From Paludisphaera borealis (GTDB lineage Bacteria > Planctomycetota > Planctomycetia > Isosphaerales > Isosphaeraceae): DNA of 64,000 bases. A model generated the notes under the pieces. The model did not search any database. It saw only the letters and a program-made list of their open reading frames with translations, and was not told the DNA's origin. The stretch spans positions 1,612,001-1,676,000 of the forward strand of contig NZ_CP019082.1 in the NCBI RefSeq assembly GCF_001956985.1. The letters run 5' to 3'. This document shows positions 53,830-61,327 of this stretch, piece by piece. The translations under genes were made by a program, and so were the position numbers. Numbering within the stretch: the stretch's first letter is position 1; each line of letters opens with the position of its first letter.

Positions 53830-54975
53830 ATGGCTCCCAGCCCGGTTTCGAGCGATTTGAAGATCACGAGCGTCGAGGCGATCTACCTCCGCTTGCCGCA
53901 GGTGAAGGAGCAGTGCGACAGCGGGCAAGACGCGCTCATCGTCAAGATCACGACCGACTCGGGGATCACCGGCTACGGCGAGGTCGACTCGAACCCGATG
54001 GCCGCCAAGGGCTGCATCGAAGGGCCGTTCTCGCACACGGCCACGACCGGGCTGGGCCACGTCCTGATCGGCGAGGACCCGCTGCGGACCGAGTACCTCT
54101 GGCAGAAGATGTACCGGGCCAACATCTACAGCGGCCGGCGCGGGATCGCCATCCACGCGATGAGCGGCATCGACCTGGCCCTCTGGGACATCAAGGGCAA
54201 GGCGCTCGGCCTGCCGATCTGGAAGCTTCTCGGCGGCGGCTTCCATCGCGAGCTGCGGCCGTACGCCAGCAGCCTCTTCGGCGCGACGCCCGCCGAGACC
54301 GGCGACCGCGCCCGGCGGTTCGCCGACCAGGGCTTCACGGCCGTCAAGTTCGGCTGGGACCCGATGGGGAAGGACGCCGAGACCGACGTCGCGCTCGTCC
54401 GCGAAGCCCGCGCCGGGCTCGGCGACAAGCTCGACCTGATGATCGACGCCGGCCTCGTCTTCGACGCCAAGACCGCCATCCAGCGAGCCAAGGCGTTCGA
54501 GCAGTACAACCCGTTCTGGTTCGAGGAGCCGCTCCTTCCCGACGACTACCAGGGGTACGCCAAGCTTTCCGCGGCGACCAGCCTGCGGATCGCGGCGGGC
54601 GAGGAGGAGAGCGAGCGGAAGTCGTACATCGAACTCATGGACGTCGGCCAGATCGACGTCGTGCAGATCGACCTCACCCGCTGCGGCGGTTTCACCGAGG
54701 CCATGAAGATCGCCTCGCTCGCCGCCGACCGCGGCCTGCCGGTCGTCAACCACGGCTTCACGACCTACCTGAACGTCGCCGCCGCGCTCCACTTCCTCGC
54801 CAGCGTCCCCAACACGCTCGGTCTGCTCGAATTCGTCGTCGAGGAAGGGACCACCCTCCGCCACTCGATCAGCGAGCCGATCCGAGCCGTGGACGGCATG
54901 GTCCGCGTCCCCGACGCCCCCGGTCTCGGCCTCGAACTGAAAGAGAAAGACATCGAACGCTACCGCGTCGGTTGA
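53830..54975 (+). CDS. Mandelate racemase / muconate lactonizing enzyme family protein
   Basis: 381 residues, full length. An enolase-superfamily enzyme. The capping domain is at the N-terminus (TSVEAIYLRLPQVKEQCDSG, DLALWDIKGKALGLPIWKLL). The barrel has the general base region FTAVKFGWDPMG, metal ligands in LDLMIDAGLVFD, FWFEEPLLPDD and RIAAGEEESE, and a His region LPVVNHGFTTYLN. It probably dehydrates or epimerises a sugar acid; the exact substrate is not readable. AAGGA precedes the ATG. Single gene. Confidence 0.92.
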   Translation: MAPSPVSSDLKITSVEAIYLRLPQVKEQCDSGQDALIVKITTDSGITGYGEVDSNPMAAKGCIEGPFSHTATTGLGHVLIGEDPLRTEYLWQKMYRANIYSGRRGIAIHAMSGIDLALWDIKGKALGLPIWKLLGGGFHRELRPYASSLFGATPAETGDRARRFADQGFTAVKFGWDPMGKDAETDVALVREARAGLGDKLDLMIDAGLVFDAKTAIQRAKAFEQYNPFWFEEPLLPDDYQGYAKLSAATSLRIAAGEEESERKSYIELMDVGQIDVVQIDLTRCGGFTEAMKIASLAADRGLPVVNHGFTTYLNVAAALHFLASVPNTLGLLEFVVEEGTTLRHSISEPIRAVDGMVRVPDAPGLGLELKEKDIERYRVG

Positions 54976-55027
54976 CGGCCTGACCCTCATTCCGGGAGCC
55001 GACGGTCCGCGATACTTGGGTTTGATA

Positions 55028-55122
55028 CAAGCTCGAAGCGCAAGCGAGTGGATCGCCTCGCGGAGCTCGTTCCCTTCGGGACGCACCGTCCGGACCATTC
55101 GCTTGCTGACGCTTCGGGCTTG
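55028..55122. repeat. Degenerate inverted copies of the 25.6-kb repeat
   Basis: CTCGAAGCGCAAGCGAGTGG at 55033-55052 shares the core CGAAGCGCAAGCGAGTG with the element at 25584-25611. About 45 bases later an inverted diverged copy occurs (55096-55122, ATTCGCTTGCTGACGCTTCG). It lies between the enolase-superfamily gene and the cupin gene and can form a hairpin. Confidence 0.75.
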
Positions 55123-55188
55123 TCCGTCGGGGCTCGGGTGAGGGAAGGCATGTTCGTGACAGCCCATTTTGATGAAAGACCTCCGACG

Positions 55189-55701
55189 ATGCCCACGGCT
55201 CAAGAGATCATCGACGCCCTGAAGCTTCAGCCGCACCCGATCGAAGGGGGCTTCTTCCGCGAGACGTACCGATCGGCGGGGACGCTGCCCGACTCGGTCC
55301 TTCCCGACGTGTACAAGGACAAGGGCGAGCGGTCGCTGGGCACGTCGATCTATTACTTGTTGACGCAAGACACGTTTTCGGAGATGCACCGGCTGCCGAC
55401 CGAGGAGGTCTTTCACTGCTACCTCGGCGGCCCGGTGCGGATGCTCCAGCTCCTCCCCGACGGCTCCCACCGCGAGCACCTGATCGGTCCCGACGTCCTC
55501 GCAGGCCACGAACCGCAATTGATCGTCCCCCCCGGCGTCTGGCAAGGCTCGCTCCTCGAACCCGGCGTCGACTTCGTCCTCCTCGGCGCCACCATGGCCC
55601 CCGGTTTCAACTACGCCGACTACGAACAAGGAACCCGCGCCGACCTGCTCTCCCGGTATCCTGAGGCGGCGGAGCTGATCCGCAAGCTGACGCGAGTTTG
55701 A
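55189..55701 (+). CDS. DUF985-family cupin
   Basis: 170 residues. A typical DUF985 cupin: start PTAQEIIDALKLQPHPIEGG, FFRETYRSAG, SIYYLLTQDTFSEMHRLPTE, EVFHCYLGGPVRMLQLLPDG, and the final LLGATMAPGFNYADYEQGTR. The family is a single-domain beta-barrel of unknown function, possibly sugar-epimerase-like. The start at 55189 matches the family; ATG 55150, with GGGAAGG, would add 13 residues. Its last 27 bases are also found at 57541-57567. Confidence 0.85.
   Translation: MPTAQEIIDALKLQPHPIEGGFFRETYRSAGTLPDSVLPDVYKDKGERSLGTSIYYLLTQDTFSEMHRLPTEEVFHCYLGGPVRMLQLLPDGSHREHLIGPDVLAGHEPQLIVPPGVWQGSLLEPGVDFVLLGATMAPGFNYADYEQGTRADLLSRYPEAAELIRKLTRV
55675..55701 (+). repeat. 27-bp repeat copy at the 3' end of the DUF985 gene
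   Basis: This segment, containing CTGATCCGCAAGCTGACGCG, differs by one base from 57541-57567 in the same orientation. Both copies end at TGA. In this copy it supplies the last eight codons and stop of the cupin. Confidence 0.85.
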
Positions 55702-55773
55702 GCGTCGGCGCACGAGTGTCGTAGAATCAAGAGGTTCAGAAGCGTCCTTCTCGCGGTAGGTCGTTCCGGATCG

Positions 55774-57375
55774 ATGAGGCTCGACGACATGACTGGCCGG
55801 AGTTCGCTCTCGATCGCTTTGGCAAGGCGCTGGCCGAGGTTCCGCCTCCGTACGCTCCTGCTGGCGATCGCCGTCTTCGCGCTTCTGTTGTTGGGCGCGA
55901 TGGTCGTCGTCCCCTGGATCATGTGGCGCTACCATGTCGCTCGATCCCTCGAAGCGGCCCAGGCCATGGGCCCCGAATTGTTTTGGTCCGTGGACGTCTT
56001 CCAGGCGCCACGAACGGACGATTTCCTCTACCTCCTGAGCGACCGGGAACGCGTATTGGAGAAGCTGATCCAGGCCGTCGAGGACGATCCAGACGACACG
56101 CGCCGACTTCACGCCGTCCAGACGATGCGGGCGATCCTCAAGCAACCCGGTCCGTCTGCATCGCGGGGGCGCTGCCTCGAACGGGCTCTCGACCTCGCGA
56201 CCCGCGCCGGGCTCTCGCCGTCCGTCGAAGCCGAGCTGGCCGCCGCCATCGCGGACCTGGCGCTTTCTACGGGACTCGACGCGGGACAACGCGGTAAGAT
56301 CTTGACCAGGACCAAGGAGGCGTCGCCCGCACTTATGCCCGCCTGGGCGAGAGTCCTGGCAAGCATCGGCGGCCGCGAGGAGACCCTCGTTCTCATCGGC
56401 CTTGGCGACACACACGATCCTGCCCTGCTAGACTCGGTCTACAACTCAGCGATGTTCCACAGCCACTGGCCGGGGCTTCTCCCCCCATTGAGGCGTTGGC
56501 TCGACGATCCCGTAATCGCACCCTTTGTGTTGAGGTATTCGCTGCTCACCCGGTCGTCCGAAGGTCGGGAATTTCTGCTGGCTTACGCCGTCGCCAAGAC
56601 GCATCCGTTGGTATTTCGGCGCCAGGCTGTCGAACGGCTTCTGGAGACCATCCCCGGAACCAAACTTCTCTTGAACGCCGTCGAGGACCACGACTCCTTC
56701 GCGGTTCTCGCCGCGACCATCGACGGCGACCTTCGCGAGACGTTTCGGGCCGCGATGGCGAAACTCGAAGACCGAAACGGCGAGGCACTCTGGACCGAAC
56801 TCATCGAAGCCGTCGACTCCATTTATCCTAACCGGTTCCCGATACCCACAACGGCGATGGAGAAGTCGGCGAGTGTTGCGGAGAGCCGCAGGCGGTTTAT
56901 AGATGATTCAAACCTTCTCTGTCTTGAATGGATCACAGGTCGAACCGACGTTCGGTCCCAGGCGGAATGGCGGCGATGGTATGAGAGCACGCAACCGTCC
57001 CCGCTGTCGCAGCGCGATATCGTCAAGCTAGCGCTGGAGCATCCCGAGACGCTCAACGTTGCCGCTATCCTCCGGCGCATCGTGCCCTACCACCTCGGCC
57101 CATTGCCGGCCGACTGCATCCCACTCTACGAACGGATGGCCCGGGACGGTCCGCCTGCCTCTCAATTCTGGGCCTGCACCGCCCTACTGCTCTGCACTCC
57201 CAAGACCGACGCCGTCCCGATCGTAATCGACCTCATCGACCAGAAACCGGCCGACGACCTCAAGCCAAGGAACTGGGGGCCGATCGAACTCCTCCAATGG
57301 CGGTTTGCCGAGAACTTTGATGGGGACACGGCGGCCTGGCGGCGATGGTGGACTGAATTCGGTCGCCAGCCGTGA
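55774..57375 (+). CDS. Single-pass membrane protein of unknown function
   Basis: 533 residues. The N-terminal RRWPRFRLRTLLLAIAVFAL followed by more hydrophobic residues is a membrane anchor with the R-F-R-L-R-T-L-L motif common in planctomycetes. The rest is a large helical domain, possibly a HEAT or armadillo-like solenoid (AFVLRYSLLTRSSEGREFLL, RFIDDSNLLCLEWITGRTDV). No catalytic motif was found. ATG codons at 55774 and 55789 are both possible starts. It stands between short-repeat copies. Confidence 0.75.
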   Translation: MRLDDMTGRSSLSIALARRWPRFRLRTLLLAIAVFALLLLGAMVVVPWIMWRYHVARSLEAAQAMGPELFWSVDVFQAPRTDDFLYLLSDRERVLEKLIQAVEDDPDDTRRLHAVQTMRAILKQPGPSASRGRCLERALDLATRAGLSPSVEAELAAAIADLALSTGLDAGQRGKILTRTKEASPALMPAWARVLASIGGREETLVLIGLGDTHDPALLDSVYNSAMFHSHWPGLLPPLRRWLDDPVIAPFVLRYSLLTRSSEGREFLLAYAVAKTHPLVFRRQAVERLLETIPGTKLLLNAVEDHDSFAVLAATIDGDLRETFRAAMAKLEDRNGEALWTELIEAVDSIYPNRFPIPTTAMEKSASVAESRRRFIDDSNLLCLEWITGRTDVRSQAEWRRWYESTQPSPLSQRDIVKLALEHPETLNVAAILRRIVPYHLGPLPADCIPLYERMARDGPPASQFWACTALLLCTPKTDAVPIVIDLIDQKPADDLKPRNWGPIELLQWRFAENFDGDTAAWRRWWTEFGRQP

Positions 57376-57410
57376 CGAGTTAAGCGGGCGGCGACTCCGG
57401 ACTGATCTAC

Positions 57411-57502
57411 CGAGCGCGCTCGACAGGCGTCTTTCTCCAAGGCCAGTTCGCGTTGCGTCCCGCTGCTGAGGCCTTGGGGTTGGTCGATGCGACCGGGGAT
57501 GA
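57411..57502 (+). repeat. 92-bp interspersed repeat, copy A
   Basis: Aligns without gaps to 59562-59653; I counted about 74 identical positions of the first 90. The best-conserved part includes AAGGCCAGTTCG and TGGGGTTGGTCGA. This copy is intergenic, 35 bases after the 533-residue gene. Confidence 0.85.
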
Positions 57503-57540
57503 TGGCAGCGTTTCGAGTCCTTCTTCCGAGCCAGGCGGAT

Positions 57541-57567
57541 CTGATCCGCAAGCTGACGCGGGTTTGA
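57541..57567 (+). repeat. Second copy of the 27-bp repeat
   Basis: Matches 55675-55701 at 26 of 27 positions. It is intergenic here, just downstream of repeat copy A and before the esterase stop at 57608. Confidence 0.85.
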
Positions 57568-57607
57568 ATTCCTCGCCGGATGGCGACCTGCCTCGCTTCG
57601 CCGTGGG

Positions 57608-58639
57608 TCATCGTTTTGGCAGGCTCGATCGCATGAAGTCGGCCATGCGCGCGATGGACTTCCGAGCTTCGGGCAACAGCGGCTCGTGGGACTGGAACAC
57701 ATGGAACATACCCGGCCAGACTTCAAGGGTGACTTGCGCCCCGTCCGACTTGGCCTTGCTCGCGACCCGGATACTGTCGTCGCGGAGCATCTCGTGCTCG
57801 CCGACCTGGATCAGTAGGGGCGGAACGCCGCGATAGTCGCCGAAGACCGGCGAGGCCAGTGGGTTGCGTGGATCTGCTTTACCCAGGTAGAAATCCCTGA
57901 ATACAGGCATGGTCCGCGCGCTGAGGATGGGATCTTCGACGGTCCGCAAGGATTTGCTCGCCAACGTCAAATCGGTCGTCGCCGACAAGGAGATTCCCCC
58001 CGCCGGCAGCGGCCGTCCACGGTCTCGCAAGGCCAGGAGCGTCGCCAGCGTCAGGTTGCCGCCGGCCGAATCCCCGGCGATGAACGTGGCCGTCGCGGGA
58101 CCGGGGCCGGACGGTCCGTTCGATCGGATCCATTCGTGAGAAGCGATGCAGTCTTCGAGTCCGGCGGGGAACGGTTGCTCGGGCGCCAGCCGATAATCCG
58201 GCAGGAGCACGGCGCACTTCGCCGCCGCCGAGATGTGGGCCGCCAGCGTGAGATAGAATCCCCCCGACCCCGAGACGAAGCCGCCGCCGTGCAGGTACAG
58301 GAGCCGCAAATCAGGGTCCGCTCCGGGCGCGACCACCCACTCGCAAGGTACCTCCCCGATCTTCGAGCGAATGAGCCTGACGTCCTTGATCGTGGGCTCT
58401 CGACGCGTTTTCATGCCCGCTCGCAACTGCTCCAGGTTGAAATCCGATGCGCCGAACGGCGTGTTTCTACGCAATTTCTGCAGATACTCGATGCCTTCCC
58501 GCGAGACCGGCCTTGGCTTGTCCACCGGTGCTCCTGGTGGACTCGAACCGACGCCGTCCTCACTCCCGGAGATCGCCGTAAAAGACGCGCCGAAGGCGAC
58601 CATGAAGACAAGGAGTGCTTTGGCGACGAGTCGTTTCAC
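57608..58639 (-). CDS. Secreted alpha/beta hydrolase of the GDSAG (hormone-sensitive lipase) family
   Basis: About 343 residues from GTG 58639. GGAGG lies 6 bases before that codon, and the signal peptide (KRLVAKALLVFMVAFGASFT) then begins at once; a longer frame from 58687 lacks such support. The oxyanion motif is LYLHGGGFVSGSGG, the nucleophile elbow is IAGDSAGGNL, the acidic residue is in VGEHEMLRDDS, and the His is in WPGMFHVFQS. It is a carboxylesterase, probably in the periplasm. Single gene, convergent with repeat copies. Confidence 0.87.
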   Translation of the reverse strand: MKRLVAKALLVFMVAFGASFTAISGSEDGVGSSPPGAPVDKPRPVSREGIEYLQKLRRNTPFGASDFNLEQLRAGMKTRREPTIKDVRLIRSKIGEVPCEWVVAPGADPDLRLLYLHGGGFVSGSGGFYLTLAAHISAAAKCAVLLPDYRLAPEQPFPAGLEDCIASHEWIRSNGPSGPGPATATFIAGDSAGGNLTLATLLALRDRGRPLPAGGISLSATTDLTLASKSLRTVEDPILSARTMPVFRDFYLGKADPRNPLASPVFGDYRGVPPLLIQVGEHEMLRDDSIRVASKAKSDGAQVTLEVWPGMFHVFQSHEPLLPEARKSIARMADFMRSSLPKR

Positions 58640-58748
58640 CACGAACCTCCGATTCTTGTGATGGCGGGGGAGTGAGGTGGCATCCATAAAGGACGCCGTG
58701 GGTTCTCGACTTGCGCGACCAGCTGCATGCCTAATGTGGCTCGATCAA

Positions 58749-59166
58749 TTACTTCGGGCGAGAATCAGGTGGAAAATCGCCTTCCTCGATTAACTCTCGC
58801 CGAAACTCAACTCTGTAATCGAGGTTGATTTCGAGCACGATCACCGTCGCTCTGCCGGTGGCGGTCAATCCGACCAGCCAGGGGCCGTCCCATCGAAAAT
58901 GACGCGGCCAACTCTGCCGCCGAGGATTAAAGGAGGGGAGCGATTCTCCTGGTCTGACTGTCGAAGCCGGATAGGTTGGCTCCTTTGTGGTTATTGCACG
59001 CGAAACATGCGTAACAAAGGTTGTCGGCTTGAGTGGGACCCCGATGCTTCAACGCGATCACGTGGTCGATCTGGAAGGGAAGCCGGTCGCGGGATTCGGG
59101 AACCTGGCAATACTCGCAGCATCCACCCGATCGACGGCGAACAAGGGTTTCCAGATCGCGCCTCAT
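58749..59166 (-). pseudogene. HNH endonuclease gene broken by a one-base frameshift
   Basis: The frame from ATG 59166 encodes a normal HNH start: RRRSGGCCEYCQVPESRDRL, the catalytic block FQIDHVIALKHRGPTQADNL and CYACFACNNHKGANL. It ends at a TAA (58929-58927) after APLL. In the neighbouring frame the conserved continuation is intact: FNPRRQSWPRHFRWDGPWLV, GLTATGRATVIVLEINLDYR and VEFRRELIEEGDFPPD to TAA at 58749. Removing one C in the CTCC stretch just before the stop restores about 138 residues. The HNH core itself is intact, so the truncated 79-residue product might still fold. Confidence 0.8.
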
Positions 59167-59172
59167 GTCGGC

Positions 59173-59475
59173 TCAGCGCGGCTCGCTCTCGCCTGGGACG
59201 GCGCGAGCGGCTTTGAGGGAACGGCGGGCTTTGGATTGGAGGATGTTGATGAAATGGCCGACGCGTTCATAGCCATCGATCTCGGCTCGTTCCTCGGCGC
59301 TGAGTTTACCTTCACGGGCGAGGTCCGCCAGTCGCCGCATGCGTTCCTTGTCTTCCCGAGTGAAGTCGAAGGTCAAGACCTCCCTCGCCAACTCGGCGGA
59401 ATACGTGGGTTTTTCCGCCTGTAGAACGCGGTTCAAGATTGCGGTTTCGCTGAAATCGAGCCGTGGCGATCCCAT
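59173..59475 (-). CDS. Small helical protein paired with the HNH endonuclease gene
   Basis: 100 residues. It reads as a helical protein with FDFTREDKERMRRLADLARE, GKLSAEERAEIDGYERVGHF and INILQSKARRSLK, a pattern I associate with genes placed directly upstream of HNH genes in planctomycetes and cyanobacteria. Six bases separate it from the HNH start, so they are co-transcribed. GGGAG lies about 10 bases before the ATG. It could be an antitoxin-like or regulatory partner, but no function is established. Confidence 0.78.
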   Translation of the reverse strand: MGSPRLDFSETAILNRVLQAEKPTYSAELAREVLTFDFTREDKERMRRLADLAREGKLSAEERAEIDGYERVGHFINILQSKARRSLKAARAVPGESEPR

Positions 59476-59555
59476 ATTCCAGTCTCCCCGATGACGGTCG
59501 CATCAACTTCGATTCTAGCATCCGACCGTCCTGCCGCCCAGCGTCCCCGAGCCGG

Positions 59556-60572
59556 TCACGCCGAGCGTGCGCGGCCAGCGTCCTTGTCGAAGGCCAGTTC
59601 GAGTTGCGTCCAGCCGCGAAGGCCGTGGGGTTGGTCGACGCGGCCGGGGATGACGAGATCAGCCGCCGTTCGACGTCCCAGCCAGAACGAGGGGCGGAAG
59701 ATCGAGAGGAGGGCCGATAGCTCGTCGGGGGCGAGGAACAGGAGGTAGAGGGCGGTCATCTGTTCGCCGAAGAGGGGAACGTTGACGATCGGCCAGATGC
59801 CGACGTGCAGGGCGACGCCCAGCAGCGCGATCCAGCGGCGGGTGGGGCGGAACCAGAGGAGGAAGACGAGCGCGAACTCGGTCAGGAGGGCCGCGTGCGC
59901 CATCACGTTGATGACCAGCGGATAGGCCGCCAGCCATTCAAAATTCAACTGGCCGACCTCGTGGTTGAAGAGGATCGGGTGCAGCGCCGTGCCGTTGGCC
60001 CACATGCGTCCGCTGGATTTCAGGTAGGCCGTGATGAAGTAGATCACGCATATCTGAAGCTGCATGAACCGCTGGGCCCAGGGGAGGATCAGGGGCTCGG
60101 CGAGCGTCCCCCGGGCGCGGGCGACGCGGCGGGCGTCGAGCGAGTACGCGGCGCCGCAGGGGGCGAGCATCATGTAGAACGAGGTGATCATCATCACCTG
60201 GTCGGGGCCGCAGTTCGTCAACAGGTTGCGGTTGTAGAACGAGAGCATCCCGAGGTACGTCAGGGCGCCGGCGATCCGGGTCCGCCATCCCAGCGTGAAC
60301 GCGACGGCCGCGACGGCGGTGAGCCCCAGCGCCACGCGCACCGAGGACGGGTCCTGGTAGTAGCTCAGAGGGGTCGGCCGCAGCGGGCCGGCGGTGACGG
60401 CCGCCTCATCGCCCCGCATCAGGCCGACGTCGGTGTACCAGTAATCGAGGTCCACGGAGATCAAGGCCAGGTGCGCGAGGACCATCAAGCCGAAGACGAT
60501 CCGATACGCGCCGAGCGGCCGGGCCGACACGGGCGCGAACCAGAACCGGTTCCAGGCGCGGAGCGGATTCAT
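59556..60572 (-). CDS. HTTM-domain membrane protein
   Basis: 338 residues with about eight membrane helices. It matches the horizontally transferred transmembrane (HTTM) family related to vitamin K-dependent carboxylase: PLGAYRIVFGLMVLAHLALI, MLSFYNRNLLTNCGPDQVMM, FYMMLAPCGAAYSLDARR, RFMQLQICVIYFITAYLKSS and PIVNVPLFGEQMTALYLLF. The last 31 or so residues after ADLV are encoded by the interspersed repeat copy B and are not part of the fold. Its ATG overlaps the upstream gene stop as ATGA (60572-60569). Confidence 0.88.
   Translation of the reverse strand: MNPLRAWNRFWFAPVSARPLGAYRIVFGLMVLAHLALISVDLDYWYTDVGLMRGDEAAVTAGPLRPTPLSYYQDPSSVRVALGLTAVAAVAFTLGWRTRIAGALTYLGMLSFYNRNLLTNCGPDQVMMITSFYMMLAPCGAAYSLDARRVARARGTLAEPLILPWAQRFMQLQICVIYFITAYLKSSGRMWANGTALHPILFNHEVGQLNFEWLAAYPLVINVMAHAALLTEFALVFLLWFRPTRRWIALLGVALHVGIWPIVNVPLFGEQMTALYLLFLAPDELSALLSIFRPSFWLGRRTAADLVIPGRVDQPHGLRGWTQLELAFDKDAGRARSA
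59562..59653 (+). repeat. 92-bp interspersed repeat, copy B, inside the HTTM gene 3' end
   Basis: Ungapped match to 57411-57502 at about four-fifths identity. Read on the minus strand it encodes the HTTM C-terminus (PGRVDQPHGLRGWTQLELAF and following). Copy A keeps an equivalent open frame (PGRIDQPQGLSSGTQ), which shows the repeat can carry a coding frame. Confidence 0.85.
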
Positions 60573-61111
60573 CGGTGGACCTCGTTCCAGGAGGTGAATT
60601 CAAAGGCCGCCAGGTTGTGAATCCGCGACGGCGCCATCGGGTCGGATTGTCCCACCCCCAGCGGCGGTGGCGGCTTCACCTGGTAGTAAAGGGTGACGAT
60701 GACCGGGAACGACTCGGGGCCGAGCCCGAGCGCCCGCACGACGTGGCGGGCCGCCATCTCGCGCTGGGGGGTGTACTCGTCGACCATCAGGTTGGCCGCG
60801 AACTTGGGATGACGGAATTTCGGCATCTTCAGCCACCACGGCATGTCGGCGACCTTCGTGAATTCGTAAATCCGCCGCATCCCCTTGGCGTCGGTCACCT
60901 GCGATTCCAGGGTGATCGTGCTGTCCAGCGGGTCCGGGGCGAACATCCCCCAGGCCTGCCAGAGGCCCAACGGGAGCATGTAGGACCGGAACCAGGGCAT
61001 CAGCTCTTGCTTGATCGGCGAGTTCGGGAGAACCCACGTGATTGTCGCGGCGAGGTGAAAGAGGATGTAGGCCGAAAGCGCCAGCCTCAAGGCAGTCCAT
61101 CGCCAGGTCAA
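60569..61111 (-). CDS. Membrane-anchored protein coupled to the HTTM gene
   Basis: 180 residues from a TTG start at 61111, with GGAGGG five bases upstream; a longer frame from 62338 runs through the DUF1501 region and is rejected. One membrane helix (LRLALSAYILFHLAATITWV) is followed by a soluble domain with LPLGLWQAWGMFAPDPLDST and VVRALGLGPESFPVIVTLYY. Proteins of this kind typically precede HTTM genes in planctomycetes. The 4-base ATGA overlap with HTTM indicates coupled translation. The joint function is unknown. Confidence 0.8.
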   Translation of the reverse strand: MTWRWTALRLALSAYILFHLAATITWVLPNSPIKQELMPWFRSYMLPLGLWQAWGMFAPDPLDSTITLESQVTDAKGMRRIYEFTKVADMPWWLKMPKFRHPKFAANLMVDEYTPQREMAARHVVRALGLGPESFPVIVTLYYQVKPPPPLGVGQSDPMAPSRIHNLAAFEFTSWNEVHR

Positions 61112-61327
61112 GGCGCCCTCCTTCCGTCTCTGCAAAATGAGGCCGATTCGTTGAAAACAAGCGGTATTCCATGCAAGGCGCGTGAATCTAGCGCAATCCG
61201 TCCGACCCGTCAAGCGCAGCCGCGACGGGCGTCCGGGTCGATCGGCCTGGATCAAAGCGTTGAAGATCTTGTAAACTCTTGTTGTGCAACGAGGGGCTGG
61301 TCGAATCGTCGAGACTGGGGTTTCGTC

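Noticed and set aside
53809-56415. 868-codon minus-strand frame across three plus-strand genes
   Set aside because: It is antisense to the enolase-superfamily gene, the cupin and part of the 533-residue gene, all with clear family or coding signals.
57453-57836. Plus-strand frame beginning in repeat A
   Set aside because: Made of interspersed repeat sequence followed by the antisense of the esterase; not a gene.
60575-61327. Upstream extension of the DUF1501 frame
   Set aside because: That stretch is antisense to the coupled 180-residue gene and lacks a start signal; the Tat-like signal begins at 61328.
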